Below, in pieces: positions 38,750 to 47,185 of a DNA stretch of 53,215 bases; within the stretch, counting starts at the first letter, position 1, and every line of letters starts with the position of its first letter. The translations under genes and the position numbers were made by a program. Origin of the DNA: a virus; the IMG/VR virus record IMGVR_UViG_3300025769_000159, positions 1-53,215 of that record; one strand, written 5' to 3'. The notes beneath the pieces were generated by a model. The model was given only the letters and a program-made list of their open reading frames with translations. It searched no databases and was not told where the DNA came from.

Positions 38750-41117
38750 CGTTCAAGAACCAGAAGATAGTAAAGGACCGATAGAAGTTATACCCGAAGA
38801 AGATGGTGGTGTAACATTAGACTTTGAACCGGGTGCAATCAATGTACCAGGAACCGAGAATCATTTTGATAATTTAGCAGACATTTTACCAGATGATATT
38901 TTAAATCCAATTGGATCTGAAATGGTTAGTAACTATTTAGATTATAAATCTTCTAGAAAAGATTGGGAACAATCTTACACACAAGGTTTAGATCTATTAG
39001 GTTTTAAATATGAGAATAGAACGGAACCGTTTCAAGGAGCTAGTGGTGCAACTCACCCAGTTCTTGCAGAAGCAGTTACACAGTTTCAAGCACAAGCTTA
39101 CAAAGAATTATTACCAAGTGATGGCCCTGTAAGAACACAGATCATAGGAGTTAAAAACCAACAAACAGAATCACAATCACAACGTGTTAAAGATTACATG
39201 AATTATTTAATCATGGATCAGATGAAAGAATACGAAGAAGAGTTTGATGCAATGTTATTTCATTTACCACTTGCTGGTTCTACGTTTAAAAAAATTTACT
39301 ATGATGTACCGTTAGGTAGAGTAGTTTCAAAATTTGTACCAGCTGATGAATTAGTAGTACCATACACTGCAACTTCAATTGATGATGCAGAAGCAGTTAT
39401 ACATGTTGTTAAAATGTCAGAGAATGAATTGAGAAAACAACAAGTAAATGGTTTTTATGTGGATGTAGATCTTGCACCACCAAGTAATGTTGAACAAAAC
39501 TCAGTTGAGAAAAAAGAAAAAGAATTAGATGGGACTAAGAAAACTGGTAAACAAGAAACGATATATACTTTACTTGAGTGTCATGTAAACTTAGACTTAG
39601 AAGGTTTTGAAGATCAAGGACAAGAAGGACCCACAGGAATTAAATTACCATACATTGTAACTGTTGAAGAAGGTAGTAGAACAGTTCTTGCAATAAGAAG
39701 AAATTATGCGCCCACAGATCTAAAGAAAAATAAAATCCAATATTTTGTTCATTTTAAGTTTCTTCCCGGTTTAGGATTTTATGGCTTTGGGTTAATTCAT
39801 ATGATTGGCGGATTAAGTAGAACTGCAACTTCTGCTCTCCGTCAATTATTAGATGCGGGTACATTATCAAACCTACCAGCAGGATTTAAACAACGTGGAG
39901 TTAGAGTCAGAGATGAAGCCTCACCAATTCAACCAGGTGAATTTAAAGATGTAGATGCACCAGGTGGTAATTTAAGAGATGCATTTTTCCCTTTACCATA
40001 CAAAGAACCATCACAAACATTGTTACAATTAATGGGTGTTGTAGTTCAAGCTGGTCAAAGGTTCGCTGCTATTGCTGATATGCAAGTGGGCGATGGTAAT
40101 CAAGCAGCGGCTGTTGGAACTACAGTTGCGTTATTGGAACGTGGTTCAAGGGTCATGAGTGCTATTCATAAAAGATGTTACGCAGCCATGAAAGATGAAT
40201 TTAAATTATTGGCTAAAGTTGTTTCACAATATCTACCGCCAGAATATCCATACGACGTTGTCGGTGGAGCACGGAACATTAAACAAGCTGACTTTGATGA
40301 TAGAATAGATGTAGTACCCGTTGCAGATCCTAATATATTTTCTATGTCTCAGAGAATTAGTTTAGCACAAACACAGTTACAACTTGCAACAAGTAATCCA
40401 CAGATACACAATCTATATCAAGTATATCGAAATATGTATGAAGCAATTGGTGTTAAAAATGTAGACGCAGTTCTACCACCACCAGCTCCAAACGCTCCTA
40501 TGGATCCAAGTATGGAACACATTAATGCTTTAAATGGCAAACCTTTCCAAGCGTTTCCAGGTCAAGATCATAGAGCTCATATAACTGCACACTTAAATTT
40601 CATGTCAACCAACATGGTTAGAAATAATCCTGCATTTATGGCTGCTATACAAAAAAATATATTAGAGCACATAAGTCTAATGGCACAAGAACAAGTACAA
40701 TTAGAGTTCAGAGAGCAAATGCAAGAGATGATGTTGATGCAACAACAAGCAGCAATGAATCCAATGGTACAACAACAGTTACAAATGCTAACAAATCAAA
40801 TTGAAGCTAGAAAATCTGTGTTAATTGCAGAGATGACTGAAGAATTTATGAAGGAAGAAAAGAAGATTACCTCTCAATTCGACAATGATCCATTATTAAA
40901 ACTAAAATCTAGAGAAGTTGACTTACGTGCAATGGAAAATGAACGTAAAAAAGACTATGACAAATCTCAAAACGATATTGCAAAGGCAAGATTAATGCAA
41001 TCAGGTGAAAATTTTGATGAAAAATTAGAACAGAATGAAGATTTGGCTAAGTTAAGAGCTGGAGTTAGCCTTGCAAAGAGCGGTGTACAACAAGCTAAAG
41101 TTATGATAGATGATTAA
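38670..41117 (+). CDS. portal protein (P22-type size)
   Basis: An 815-residue protein placed directly after terL. Seen: QSYTQGLDLLGFKYENRTEPF, GATHPVLAEAVTQFQAQAYK near residue 130, MLFHLPLAGSTFKKIYYDVP, FGLIHMIGGLSRTATSALRQ near 380, a helical barrel-like region, and a long Gln/Met/Glu-rich C-terminal helix (MQEMMLMQQQAAMNPMVQQ, about 690 on). The segments match the long portals of short-tailed phages. It forms the dodecameric DNA gate. The ATG follows GGAG by 7 bases, and the start lies inside the previous small gene. Confidence 0.85.
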   Translation: MAEMDKGLPNTRTKLEVPSQEEIEEVSVQEPEDSKGPIEVIPEEDGGVTLDFEPGAINVPGTENHFDNLADILPDDILNPIGSEMVSNYLDYKSSRKDWEQSYTQGLDLLGFKYENRTEPFQGASGATHPVLAEAVTQFQAQAYKELLPSDGPVRTQIIGVKNQQTESQSQRVKDYMNYLIMDQMKEYEEEFDAMLFHLPLAGSTFKKIYYDVPLGRVVSKFVPADELVVPYTATSIDDAEAVIHVVKMSENELRKQQVNGFYVDVDLAPPSNVEQNSVEKKEKELDGTKKTGKQETIYTLLECHVNLDLEGFEDQGQEGPTGIKLPYIVTVEEGSRTVLAIRRNYAPTDLKKNKIQYFVHFKFLPGLGFYGFGLIHMIGGLSRTATSALRQLLDAGTLSNLPAGFKQRGVRVRDEASPIQPGEFKDVDAPGGNLRDAFFPLPYKEPSQTLLQLMGVVVQAGQRFAAIADMQVGDGNQAAAVGTTVALLERGSRVMSAIHKRCYAAMKDEFKLLAKVVSQYLPPEYPYDVVGGARNIKQADFDDRIDVVPVADPNIFSMSQRISLAQTQLQLATSNPQIHNLYQVYRNMYEAIGVKNVDAVLPPPAPNAPMDPSMEHINALNGKPFQAFPGQDHRAHITAHLNFMSTNMVRNNPAFMAAIQKNILEHISLMAQEQVQLEFREQMQEMMLMQQQAAMNPMVQQQLQMLTNQIEARKSVLIAEMTEEFMKEEKKITSQFDNDPLLKLKSREVDLRAMENERKKDYDKSQNDIAKARLMQSGENFDEKLEQNEDLAKLRAGVSLAKSGVQQAKVMIDD

Positions 41118-41141
41118 TAAAAAAACAAGGAGCAAAAAACT

Positions 41142-41321
41142 ATGATGAACTATAAAAAAGCAAAAGTTAGTTCTGTTCCAGAGCAAAGTGTTGAAATAGA
41201 TCCAAGATCTAAGACAACTGCTGATGGTGCTTTCAATTATATTGCTAAACCCGACGTGGTTAAGGTAAATGGCACTAAAAGAATGCTTGCTGGAAAAAGA
41301 AAAACTGCAATAGTAGTATAA
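41142..41321 (+). CDS. small hypothetical protein, 59 aa
   Basis: Frame MMNYKKAKVSSVPEQSVE to RKTAIVV. Beta-rich with a basic end (RMLAGKRKT). AAGGAG lies 9 bases before the ATG, a good ribosome site. It fills the gap between portal and the membrane protein at 41324 exactly, which supports it. No domain recognised. Confidence 0.55.
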   Translation: MMNYKKAKVSSVPEQSVEIDPRSKTTADGAFNYIAKPDVVKVNGTKRMLAGKRKTAIVV

Positions 41322-41323
41322 TT

Positions 41324-41710
41324 ATGTGGTTTCAGGCGATTAAACTAGCCGTTTCTGCTGGAAGTAAGATTTATGCTAACAAGCAGAAGACTAAAATGGC
41401 AATGTCGGATGCACAACTGATGCATGCGTCTCGTATGGCCGAAGGTAAGGAAGCTTACCAAGGAAAACTACTTGAGGCCAGACAATCGGACTGGAAAGAC
41501 GAGGCAGTTTTGATAATTTTAAGTTTGCCCGTGGTAATTTTGGCTTGGGCAGTCGTATCGGATGATCCAACCGCTATGGACAAGGTAAAATTGTTCTTCG
41601 AGATGTTCTCAGAGCTCCCGAAATGGTTTACAAATTTATGGATCCTTGTCGTGGCGAGCATTTATGGTATAAAGGGTACACAGATTTTTAAAAACGGAGG
41701 CAAAAAATAA
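41324..41710 (+). CDS. two-helix membrane protein, 128 aa
   Basis: A basic helical N-terminal half (SKIYANKQKTKMAMSDAQLM, then RMAEGKEAYQG) and two hydrophobic segments: VLIILSLPVVILAWAVV (about 62-78) and LWILVVASIYGIKG (about 104-117). The layout, two membrane helices behind a charged N-terminus, is one I recall in marine phage late operons and could be holin-like. Stop overlaps the next gene by one base. The holin idea is inference. Confidence 0.6.
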   Translation: MWFQAIKLAVSAGSKIYANKQKTKMAMSDAQLMHASRMAEGKEAYQGKLLEARQSDWKDEAVLIILSLPVVILAWAVVSDDPTAMDKVKLFFEMFSELPKWFTNLWILVVASIYGIKGTQIFKNGGKK

Positions 41711-42231
41711 TGGCTAACAAATATTACAGACAAAATTTAAGAAATGGAACTAATCCATCTAAAAGAAAATCCAACATTGCAAAAATAATGGAAACTTTTG
41801 GACCTAAGAAAAAAGTTAAAAAAGAAAAACCTAAAAAGAGAATGTTTGCTAACAAAGGTGGTGGAGCAGACAGTGGTAGAATGGGTGAGATCAAAAGTAA
41901 AGTTACACTTGCAGCAGATCGAATTAGAAAATTAAATAATGATATGGGCATATCAAAAGGAGGTTTAACTAAAGAACAAATTGAAAGATTAAAAGAAATC
42001 ATGAAAAAAAGAAGAGGGGAAAAAGAAATGACTCCTTTAGATACAGGTAGATTTTCCGAAAAAGATATTTCGATGGCAAAAAAATTAGTAAACATGAAAA
42101 AAGGTGGTAGAGCTGCTCTTAAAAAAGGTTCCAAGTTCCCTGATCATTCTGGTGATGGTAAGATTACTCAAAAAGATATTTTAATGGCAAAAGGTGTAAT
42201 ACCTAAAAAGAAAAATAAAAAGGTAATCTAA
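41710..42231 (+). CDS. basic protein with EF-hand-like loop
   Basis: A 173-residue Lys/Arg-rich protein. N-terminal half is basic with MFANKGGGADSGRMGE; then helical (LTKEQIERLKEIMKKRRG). The C-terminal 35 residues contain GGRAALKKGSKFPDHSGDGK and ITQKDILMAKGVIP, where DxSGDGKITQKD resembles a calcium-binding EF-hand/dockerin loop. Suspected virion or DNA-binding protein. It starts a run of four overlapping basic proteins. Confidence 0.55.
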   Translation: MANKYYRQNLRNGTNPSKRKSNIAKIMETFGPKKKVKKEKPKKRMFANKGGGADSGRMGEIKSKVTLAADRIRKLNNDMGISKGGLTKEQIERLKEIMKKRRGEKEMTPLDTGRFSEKDISMAKKLVNMKKGGRAALKKGSKFPDHSGDGKITQKDILMAKGVIPKKKNKKVI

Positions 42232-42479
42232 TGGCAAAACTATGTCCTAGAGGTAAAGCAGCAGCAAAGCGTAAATTTAAAGTGTACCCTTCGGCGTACG
42301 CAAACATGTACGCATCAGCTGTATGTTCAGGCAAAGTTACACCAGGTGGCAAGAAGAAAAGAAAAAAAGCTATGGGTGGTGGAATGATGATGGATACACC
42401 TCGTATTACTTACGGAAGTGGTGGAATGTGTAAATTAGCTACAAAAGGTAAAGGAAAAGCTTACGGAAAGAATTCGTAA
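42231..42479 (+). CDS. small basic protein, CPRGKAAAKRKF type
   Basis: An 82-residue protein starting MAKLCPRGKAAAKRKFKVYP and continuing SAYANMYASAVCSGK, a compact pattern I recall from phage and other virus proteins of unknown role. The rest is Gly/Lys-rich with a GGGMMMD stretch. Probably binds DNA. TAATG overlaps with both neighbours. Confidence 0.6.
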   Translation: MAKLCPRGKAAAKRKFKVYPSAYANMYASAVCSGKVTPGGKKKRKKAMGGGMMMDTPRITYGSGGMCKLATKGKGKAYGKNS

Positions 42480-42733
42480 TGCGTACACACTTTTCAAAAG
42501 GTGGTTTAAGACAATGGGTAGCGGAAAAATGGGTAGACATTGGAGCACCGAAGAAGAACGGAAAGTATCAGCCGTGCGGGAGAAGCAAAGGCTCGAAACG
42601 GAAATATCCAAAATGCGTCCCACTTGCAAAAGCCACACGGATGACAAAAGGGCAAAAGGCGAGTGCTGTCAAACGAAAACGATCAGCAGGTAATCCCGGT
42701 GGTAAACCAACCAACGTAAAAACATTTGTATAA
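42479..42733 (+). CDS. small basic protein, DUF5872-like
   Basis: An 84-residue protein with LRQWVAEKWVDIGAPKKNGK, YQPCGRSKGSKRKYPKCVPL, and ATRMTKGQKASAVKRKRSAG, ending KPTNVKTFV. This order matches a family of small basic proteins shared by phages and giant viruses (DUF5872-like, from memory). The base composition of 42500-42660 is more GC-rich than the neighbours. Likely a virion DNA-binding protein. Confidence 0.65.
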   Translation: MRTHFSKGGLRQWVAEKWVDIGAPKKNGKYQPCGRSKGSKRKYPKCVPLAKATRMTKGQKASAVKRKRSAGNPGGKPTNVKTFV

Positions 42734-43026
42734 TGAGAAGAGAATATTATTCAAAAGGAACAAATCCTCCAAAAACTAAAAAGTATTTCAGATCTACAAA
42801 GTCTGGAGCAGGGATGACTAAAGCTGGGGTCGCCCGATATAGAAGAGATAATCCCGGTTCAAAACTAAAAACAGCCGTGACTGGAAAAGTGAAGCCAGGA
42901 TCAAAAGCTGCAAACCGACGTAAGTCGTACTGTGCAAGAAGTGCAGGTCAAATGAAAAAATTTCCAAAAGCTGCAGCTGATCCTAATTCACGAATAAGGC
43001 AGGCTCGTAGAAGATGGAAATGTTAA
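42733..43026 (+). CDS. small basic protein, DUF6321-like
   Basis: A 97-residue protein with GMTKAGVARYRRDNPGSKLK, TAVTGKVKPGSKAANRRKSY, a CARSAG motif and a C-terminal DPNSRIRQARRRWKC. This matches the small DUF6321-type proteins (from memory). Very basic, so DNA- or RNA-binding is probable. Third in the run of basic proteins before the co-chaperonin. Confidence 0.65.
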   Translation: MRREYYSKGTNPPKTKKYFRSTKSGAGMTKAGVARYRRDNPGSKLKTAVTGKVKPGSKAANRRKSYCARSAGQMKKFPKAAADPNSRIRQARRRWKC

Positions 43027-43254
43027 ATGCAATTAGAAAACGTATTAAGAAAACTAATCAATTTTATAAATACTAGAATAGAAGCACTATCCATAACAGT
43101 AACATCAGGAGGTGTTGACAATATGGAAAAGTATCAGTATATAATAGGACAGATAAACGCCCTAGAGGCAACCAAACAGGAAATCTCTAACCTGCTAAAC
43201 GATAAGGAGCAAAATGAAAAAGGAACAGTCATCAATCTTAACACCAAACAATGA
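43027..43254 (+). CDS. small coiled-coil protein, 75 aa
   Basis: MQLENVLRKLINFINTRI start, then GGVDNMEKYQYIIGQINALE and ISNLLNDKEQNEKG. A helical hairpin with hydrophobic heptads. I recall related short proteins in marine phages near head genes. It overlaps the co-chaperonin gene by 41 bases. Role unknown, perhaps an assembly factor. Confidence 0.6.
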   Translation: MQLENVLRKLINFINTRIEALSITVTSGGVDNMEKYQYIIGQINALEATKQEISNLLNDKEQNEKGTVINLNTKQ

Positions 43255-43624
43255 TCTTATTGGTGTAAAGAAATCAGAGAAAAAAGAAGAACCAAAATTA
43301 CCAAAACCGACAGGTTGGAGAATGATAGTTTTACCTTTTAAAATGAAAGATAAAACTAAAGGTGGATTAGTATTAGCTGAAACAACTTTAGAAAGGCAAC
43401 AAGTTGCATCTCAAGTTGGTTTAGTTTTAGCTATGGGTCCAGATTGTTATAAGGATAAGGAGAGATATCCTAAAGGTCCATGGTGCAAGGTCAATGATTG
43501 GGTAATGTTTGCGCGTTACGCTGGATCACGGATCAAGATAGATGGTGGGGAAATGCGTCTGCTAAACGACGATGAAGTGTTAGCAACAATAGATAGTCCA
43601 GAAGACATATTGCATGAGTTTTAA
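43214..43624 (+). CDS. GroES-like co-chaperonin
   Basis: A 136-residue protein. After about 30 residues of charged N-terminal tail comes PTGWRMIVLPFKMKDKTKGG, with KGGLVLAETTLERQQVAS in the position of the GroES mobile loop, then QVGLVLAMGPDCYKD, WCKVNDWVMFARYAGSRIKI and NDDEVLATI. This is the Cpn10 beta-barrel order. It would cap host GroEL while phage capsid protein folds, as T4 gp31 does. AAAGGAG sits before the ATG. Directly before the scaffold and capsid genes, which fits. Confidence 0.82.
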   Translation: MKKEQSSILTPNNDLIGVKKSEKKEEPKLPKPTGWRMIVLPFKMKDKTKGGLVLAETTLERQQVASQVGLVLAMGPDCYKDKERYPKGPWCKVNDWVMFARYAGSRIKIDGGEMRLLNDDEVLATIDSPEDILHEF

Positions 43625-43643
43625 TCATAGGAAGGAGTAAACT

Positions 43644-44597
43644 ATGCCAGACGAAGAAAAAAAGACAGTACCCATCGATACATCAGGATCTGATGTTACG
43701 GTAGATATTGAAGAAGCAAAAGAAGAAGCTGTAATTGAACAGCCAGAAGAAAACAAGGAACAAGAAACAGACAAATCATTTGAAAATGAAAGAGAAACAA
43801 AGTTAGATGAAAAAAAATCTGACGGTGAACTAGAAGACTACAGCAAAGGTGTACAAGCGAGAATAGGAAAACTAACTCGTAAATTAAGAGAGGCTGAAAG
43901 AAGAGAACACGCAGCTCTTGATTATGCTAAAGGTGTAGAAGAATCTAGAAAAAAATTAGAATCTAAATTTAAGAAAACAGATTCTGATTATGTTAAAAAA
44001 TTTGAGACTAGTATTCAAACAGGGTTGGAAGCTGCACAAAAAGAATTAGCTGCTGCGATCGATACTGGAGATTCTAAAGCTCAAGTTGAAGCTAATAAGA
44101 GAATTGCAACTTTAGCCTTTGAAAATGCAAAGCTTGAACAAATAAAACAAGGGCAAGAGGAGATAGTAGAAGAGGATAAACTAACAAAACCTTCTCAAGT
44201 GCAAAACGCACCTGATATTACAAAACAACCAGATAATCCTGATCCTAGAGCAGAAGCTTGGGCATCAAAAAATACTTGGTTTGGTAGTGATAGAGCGATG
44301 ACTTATACTGCATTTGAGATACATAAGGATCTTACTGAAAAAGAAGGGTTTGATCCTAGCTCTGACGAGTATTATGTGGAAGTTGATAAACGTATTAGAG
44401 TTGACTTTCCCCATAAATTTGGTAATACTGAAACAACTACGACAGCTCCCGTGCAAACGGTCGCCTCAGCACAAAGAAGCGTAAAGCCAGGTCGCAAAAC
44501 TGTGAGACTCACTTCTTCACAAGTAGCAATAGCTAAAAAATTAGGAGTGCCACTCGAAGAGTACGCAAAACAATTGAAAAACACGGAAGGAGCGTAA
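43644..44597 (+). CDS. capsid scaffolding protein
   Basis: A 317-residue acidic protein. First 80 residues are Glu/Asp/Lys-rich and disordered; then QARIGKLTRKLREAERREHA, a long helix to about residue 190 (KKFETSIQTGLEAAQKELAA), and a C-terminal basic segment (RSVKPGRKTVRLTSSQVAIA) that would bind the shell. No protease triad seen. Scaffold character and position before the capsid gene make the call fairly safe. GGAAGGAG before the ATG. Confidence 0.75.
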   Translation: MPDEEKKTVPIDTSGSDVTVDIEEAKEEAVIEQPEENKEQETDKSFENERETKLDEKKSDGELEDYSKGVQARIGKLTRKLREAERREHAALDYAKGVEESRKKLESKFKKTDSDYVKKFETSIQTGLEAAQKELAAAIDTGDSKAQVEANKRIATLAFENAKLEQIKQGQEEIVEEDKLTKPSQVQNAPDITKQPDNPDPRAEAWASKNTWFGSDRAMTYTAFEIHKDLTEKEGFDPSSDEYYVEVDKRIRVDFPHKFGNTETTTTAPVQTVASAQRSVKPGRKTVRLTSSQVAIAKKLGVPLEEYAKQLKNTEGA

Positions 44598-44598
44598 A

Positions 44599-45057
44599 AT
44601 GGAAAAAGATAAAAATACTTCTCGTGCGAGCCAAACACGAACAAAGTCGGAAAGACCTAAAGTGTGGGTTCCACCATCTTCTCTAGATGCACCCCCTGCA
44701 CCTGATGGATTCAGGTATAGATGGATAAGAGCTGAAGTCGTAGGATTTCAAGATACGAAAAATATAACTGGACGTTTAAGAGAAGGTTATGAATTAGTTC
44801 GTGCCGAAGAAGTCGAAAACGCAGGCGATTATCCTGTTCTCGAAGACGGGAAATACAAGGGAGTGATTGGGGTCGGTGGCCTTCTGCTTGCGAAGGTACC
44901 TAACGAGATCGCACAACAAAGACAAGATTACATGACTGGTAGACACCAAGACCGTGATCAAGCAGTAAAAAACGATCTAATGAAGGAGCAGGATAGTAGG
45001 ATGCCTATCAATGTTGAAAGGCAATCCCGTGTAACCTTCGGTGGTACGAAAAAGTAA
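44599..45057 (+). CDS. capsid-associated hypothetical, 152 aa
   Basis: A basic start, then VWVPPSSLDAPPAPDGFRYR, WIRAEVVGFQDTKNITGRLR and EGYELVRAEEV, which looks like a small beta domain, followed by GVIGVGGLLLAKVPNEIAQQ and a polar C-terminus. Proteins of this type are found between scaffold and capsid genes of other marine phages, as I recall. Probably an assembly or capsid-binding protein. Between this gene and the next are 74 bases with no clear signal except AAGGAG. Confidence 0.6.
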   Translation: MEKDKNTSRASQTRTKSERPKVWVPPSSLDAPPAPDGFRYRWIRAEVVGFQDTKNITGRLREGYELVRAEEVENAGDYPVLEDGKYKGVIGVGGLLLAKVPNEIAQQRQDYMTGRHQDRDQAVKNDLMKEQDSRMPINVERQSRVTFGGTKK

Positions 45058-45131
45058 TTTTAAATATCATCGATTAACGTTAACCGTGCTGGAGGTCTTT
45101 TCGGAGACAGGCACATAAGGAGAAAACAACT

Positions 45132-45791
45132 ATGGCTAACACAAGTACAACTGGTTTTGGTGCTAGAATGTCTCTTGCGTTGGGGAATACACCTGCAACG
45201 TCTGGACAGTCTAAATACAAAATCAAAAGTGGCTTGGGTAAAAATATCCACAGTCATGCTCCCGTTTCTTTACAGTATTCATCTGGCGGAGATGCGAGCT
45301 ACATTCAGGATATAACTCATGCTACTATGGACGATGGTCTAACTGGTGGTGCTTCTTGGGATGCGGATGCTTCAAACGTGCAACCAATCCTAGGAGTGTT
45401 CAATGGTGCGTTCTATATTGACAACTCAACTAGCAAACCAACATTTGCTAATTTTGTAGCGTCAGGAACTACTTTTGCAACAAACAACAACACTGGTAAT
45501 AATGATGGCATTGGTTTTGTTAATGATAACCCCTTCCAAGAATACATTGTAAGAGCAGACGCAGCAGTGGCTGACTCTAACATTGCTGGAAGATGCAATC
45601 TTAACAACCACGGTTCACATAAAAACGGCACATCAATCGTAACTCTAGACATTCAAGCCGATAATGACGGTAGAGCGTTTAGAATAATCAGATCAGCAGA
45701 AGTTCCAAATCAAGAGGATCTAGCTGCAGCTGGTGCAGACATTGTCGTTGTATTCAATAACAGAGCAACTCTATGGACTAGAGACGCTTAA
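45132..45791 (+). CDS. virion structural protein, 219 aa (capsid-adjacent)
   Basis: Begins MANTSTTGFGARMSLALGNT; beta-rich, with YIQDITHATMDDGLTG, FQEYIVRADAAVADSNIAGR and a C-terminal IVVVFNNRATLWTRDA. Asn/Gly/Thr-rich, with few Lys, as in decoration or vertex proteins. ACAAGGAGAAAAC ribosome site precedes. Directly before the capsid gene, so it is likely part of the head. Exact role not known. Confidence 0.6.
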   Translation: MANTSTTGFGARMSLALGNTPATSGQSKYKIKSGLGKNIHSHAPVSLQYSSGGDASYIQDITHATMDDGLTGGASWDADASNVQPILGVFNGAFYIDNSTSKPTFANFVASGTTFATNNNTGNNDGIGFVNDNPFQEYIVRADAAVADSNIAGRCNLNNHGSHKNGTSIVTLDIQADNDGRAFRIIRSAEVPNQEDLAAAGADIVVVFNNRATLWTRDA

Positions 45792-45812
45792 GCCTAGAAT
45801 AGGAGAACAATC

Positions 45813-46724
45813 ATGGCAATATCACGATCACAACTAGTTAAAGAACTAGAGCCAGGTTTGAACGCACTGTTCGGCTTGGAATACAAGAGGTATGAAAATC
45901 AGCATGCTGAGATTTATACTAACGAATCATCTGACAGAGCTTTTGAAGAAGAAGTTATGTTATCAGGATTCGGAAGCGCACAAGTAAAAGGTGAAGGTTC
46001 TGGAGTAGCATTTGACGATGCACAAGAGACTTTCACAGCTCGTTACTCACATGAGACTGTAGCTTTAGCATTTGCTATCACAGAAGAAGCTATCGAAGAT
46101 AACCTCTACGATAGATTAGCTGCTAGATACACAAAAGCTTTAGCTAGATCTATGAGTAATGCTAAACAAGTAAAATCTGTTGAGCCTTTAATCAACGGTT
46201 TACCATCAACTGATACATTTGATTCAGGTGATGGAGTTAGCTTGTTTAATACAGCTCACCCTACGTTAAATGGTACTTTTCAAAATACCCTTACAACGCA
46301 GGCAGACCTTAACGAAACTTCGTTAGAACAATCACTTATAGATATAGGTGCTATGACTGACGAAAGAGGTCTTAAAGTTGCAGCAAGAGGAGTAAAAATG
46401 ATTATTCCTCAAGAGCTTCAGTTCACAGCTGAGAGATTAATGAAATCTCAAGGTAGAACTGGAACAGCTGATAATGATATCAATGCAATCGTATCTATGG
46501 GTATGATTCCGCAAGGATACAGAGTTAATAACTATTTAACTGACTCTGATGCATTCTACATCATTACAGACGTACCAAATGGTATGAAAATGTTCACAAG
46601 AGCTCCATTGACAACTGCAATGGAAGGTGACTTTGATACTGGAAACGTTAGATACAAAGCTAGAGAAAGATACAGCTTCGGCGTATCAGACCCTAGAGGT
46701 ATCTTCGGCGTTGAAGGTGCGTAA
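45813..46724 (+). CDS. major capsid protein (Mu gpT-like)
   Basis: A 303-residue protein like the Mu gpT head subunit, an HK97-fold family. Seen: a helical start (LVKELEPGLNALFGLEYKRY), FAITEEAIEDNLYDRLAARY near residue 90, SLFNTAHPTLNGT near 150 (a loop found in this family), VKMIIPQELQFTAERLMKSQ near 200, and a C-terminal RYKARERYSFGVSDPRGIFG. No long propeptide. AGGAGAAC precedes the ATG, and a hairpin follows the stop. It forms the shell. Confidence 0.88.
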   Translation: MAISRSQLVKELEPGLNALFGLEYKRYENQHAEIYTNESSDRAFEEEVMLSGFGSAQVKGEGSGVAFDDAQETFTARYSHETVALAFAITEEAIEDNLYDRLAARYTKALARSMSNAKQVKSVEPLINGLPSTDTFDSGDGVSLFNTAHPTLNGTFQNTLTTQADLNETSLEQSLIDIGAMTDERGLKVAARGVKMIIPQELQFTAERLMKSQGRTGTADNDINAIVSMGMIPQGYRVNNYLTDSDAFYIITDVPNGMKMFTRAPLTTAMEGDFDTGNVRYKARERYSFGVSDPRGIFGVEGA

Positions 46725-46736
46725 TCATTAAATTTT

Positions 46737-46762
46737 ATGGGGCGGTCTAAAAATCGCCCCAT
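46737..46762 (+). terminator. hairpin after the capsid gene
   Basis: ATGGGGCG (46737-46744) and CGCCCCAT (46755-46762) form a perfect 8-base stem with a 10-base loop, 12 bases after the capsid stop. TTTA follows, so the T-run is short; it may be a weak terminator or an mRNA-stabilising end for the capsid transcript. Confidence 0.55.
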
Positions 46763-46785
46763 TTACAACATAAATTGATAAGAAG

Positions 46786-47040
46786 ATGAAAAATTTCCTA
46801 ATAAATATATGGGCTTACGATCATCATGCAAAATTTAAAGTTTTGTCTGAAGATGATGCCGTTTCTCTAGAACAATCGATCCTTGACAAATTGGGAGAAA
46901 AAAGTATAAATTGGGAATATCTTGGTATATCATATGATAACCGAGTAAACAGAATAACCTATGAGGAGGTTGTTGATGATACAAGACCTATACAAACAAA
47001 AAAGGTCCTTGGAGTTGAAGTGGGAACAGGAGCATATTGA
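46786..47040 (+). CDS. small hypothetical protein, 84 aa
   Basis: MKNFLINIWAYDHHAKFKVL start, EDDAVSLEQSILDKLGE and WEYLGISYDNRVNRITYE. An alpha/beta protein without cysteines; no domain recognised. AGAAGATG leads into the start. Its 3' end overlaps the next gene by 65 bases. Between capsid and decoration-type genes, so likely minor virion or assembly factor. Confidence 0.55.
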   Translation: MKNFLINIWAYDHHAKFKVLSEDDAVSLEQSILDKLGEKSINWEYLGISYDNRVNRITYEEVVDDTRPIQTKKVLGVEVGTGAY

Positions 47041-47185
47041 TAATAATAGATATACTCTTGAGATGGTCAGAATTGATGACAAAGTTAAACAAGTCATTAC
47101 TGAGATCAAGCTGGAAGAAGCAGCTATTGCTCACAGACAAAATAGCGTTGAAGGCGCTGCTCCACAAGTTTCTGTAGCTACTTAA
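46976..47185 (+). CDS. small helical protein, 69 aa
   Basis: Start MIQDLYKQKRSLELKWEQE; the chain is a long charged helix (VRIDDKVKQVITEIKLEEA) with an Ala/Val-rich end. AGGAGG (46964-46969) lies 6 bases before the ATG 46976, which makes this the start rather than the ATG at 46961, whose own codons contain the ribosome site. Overlaps the previous gene by 65 bases. Role unknown. Confidence 0.6.
   Translation: MIQDLYKQKRSLELKWEQEHIDNNRYTLEMVRIDDKVKQVITEIKLEEAAIAHRQNSVEGAAPQVSVAT

Noticed and set aside
42435-42647. Minus-strand ORF opposite the DUF5872-like gene
   Set aside because: Antisense to a recognised small basic protein.
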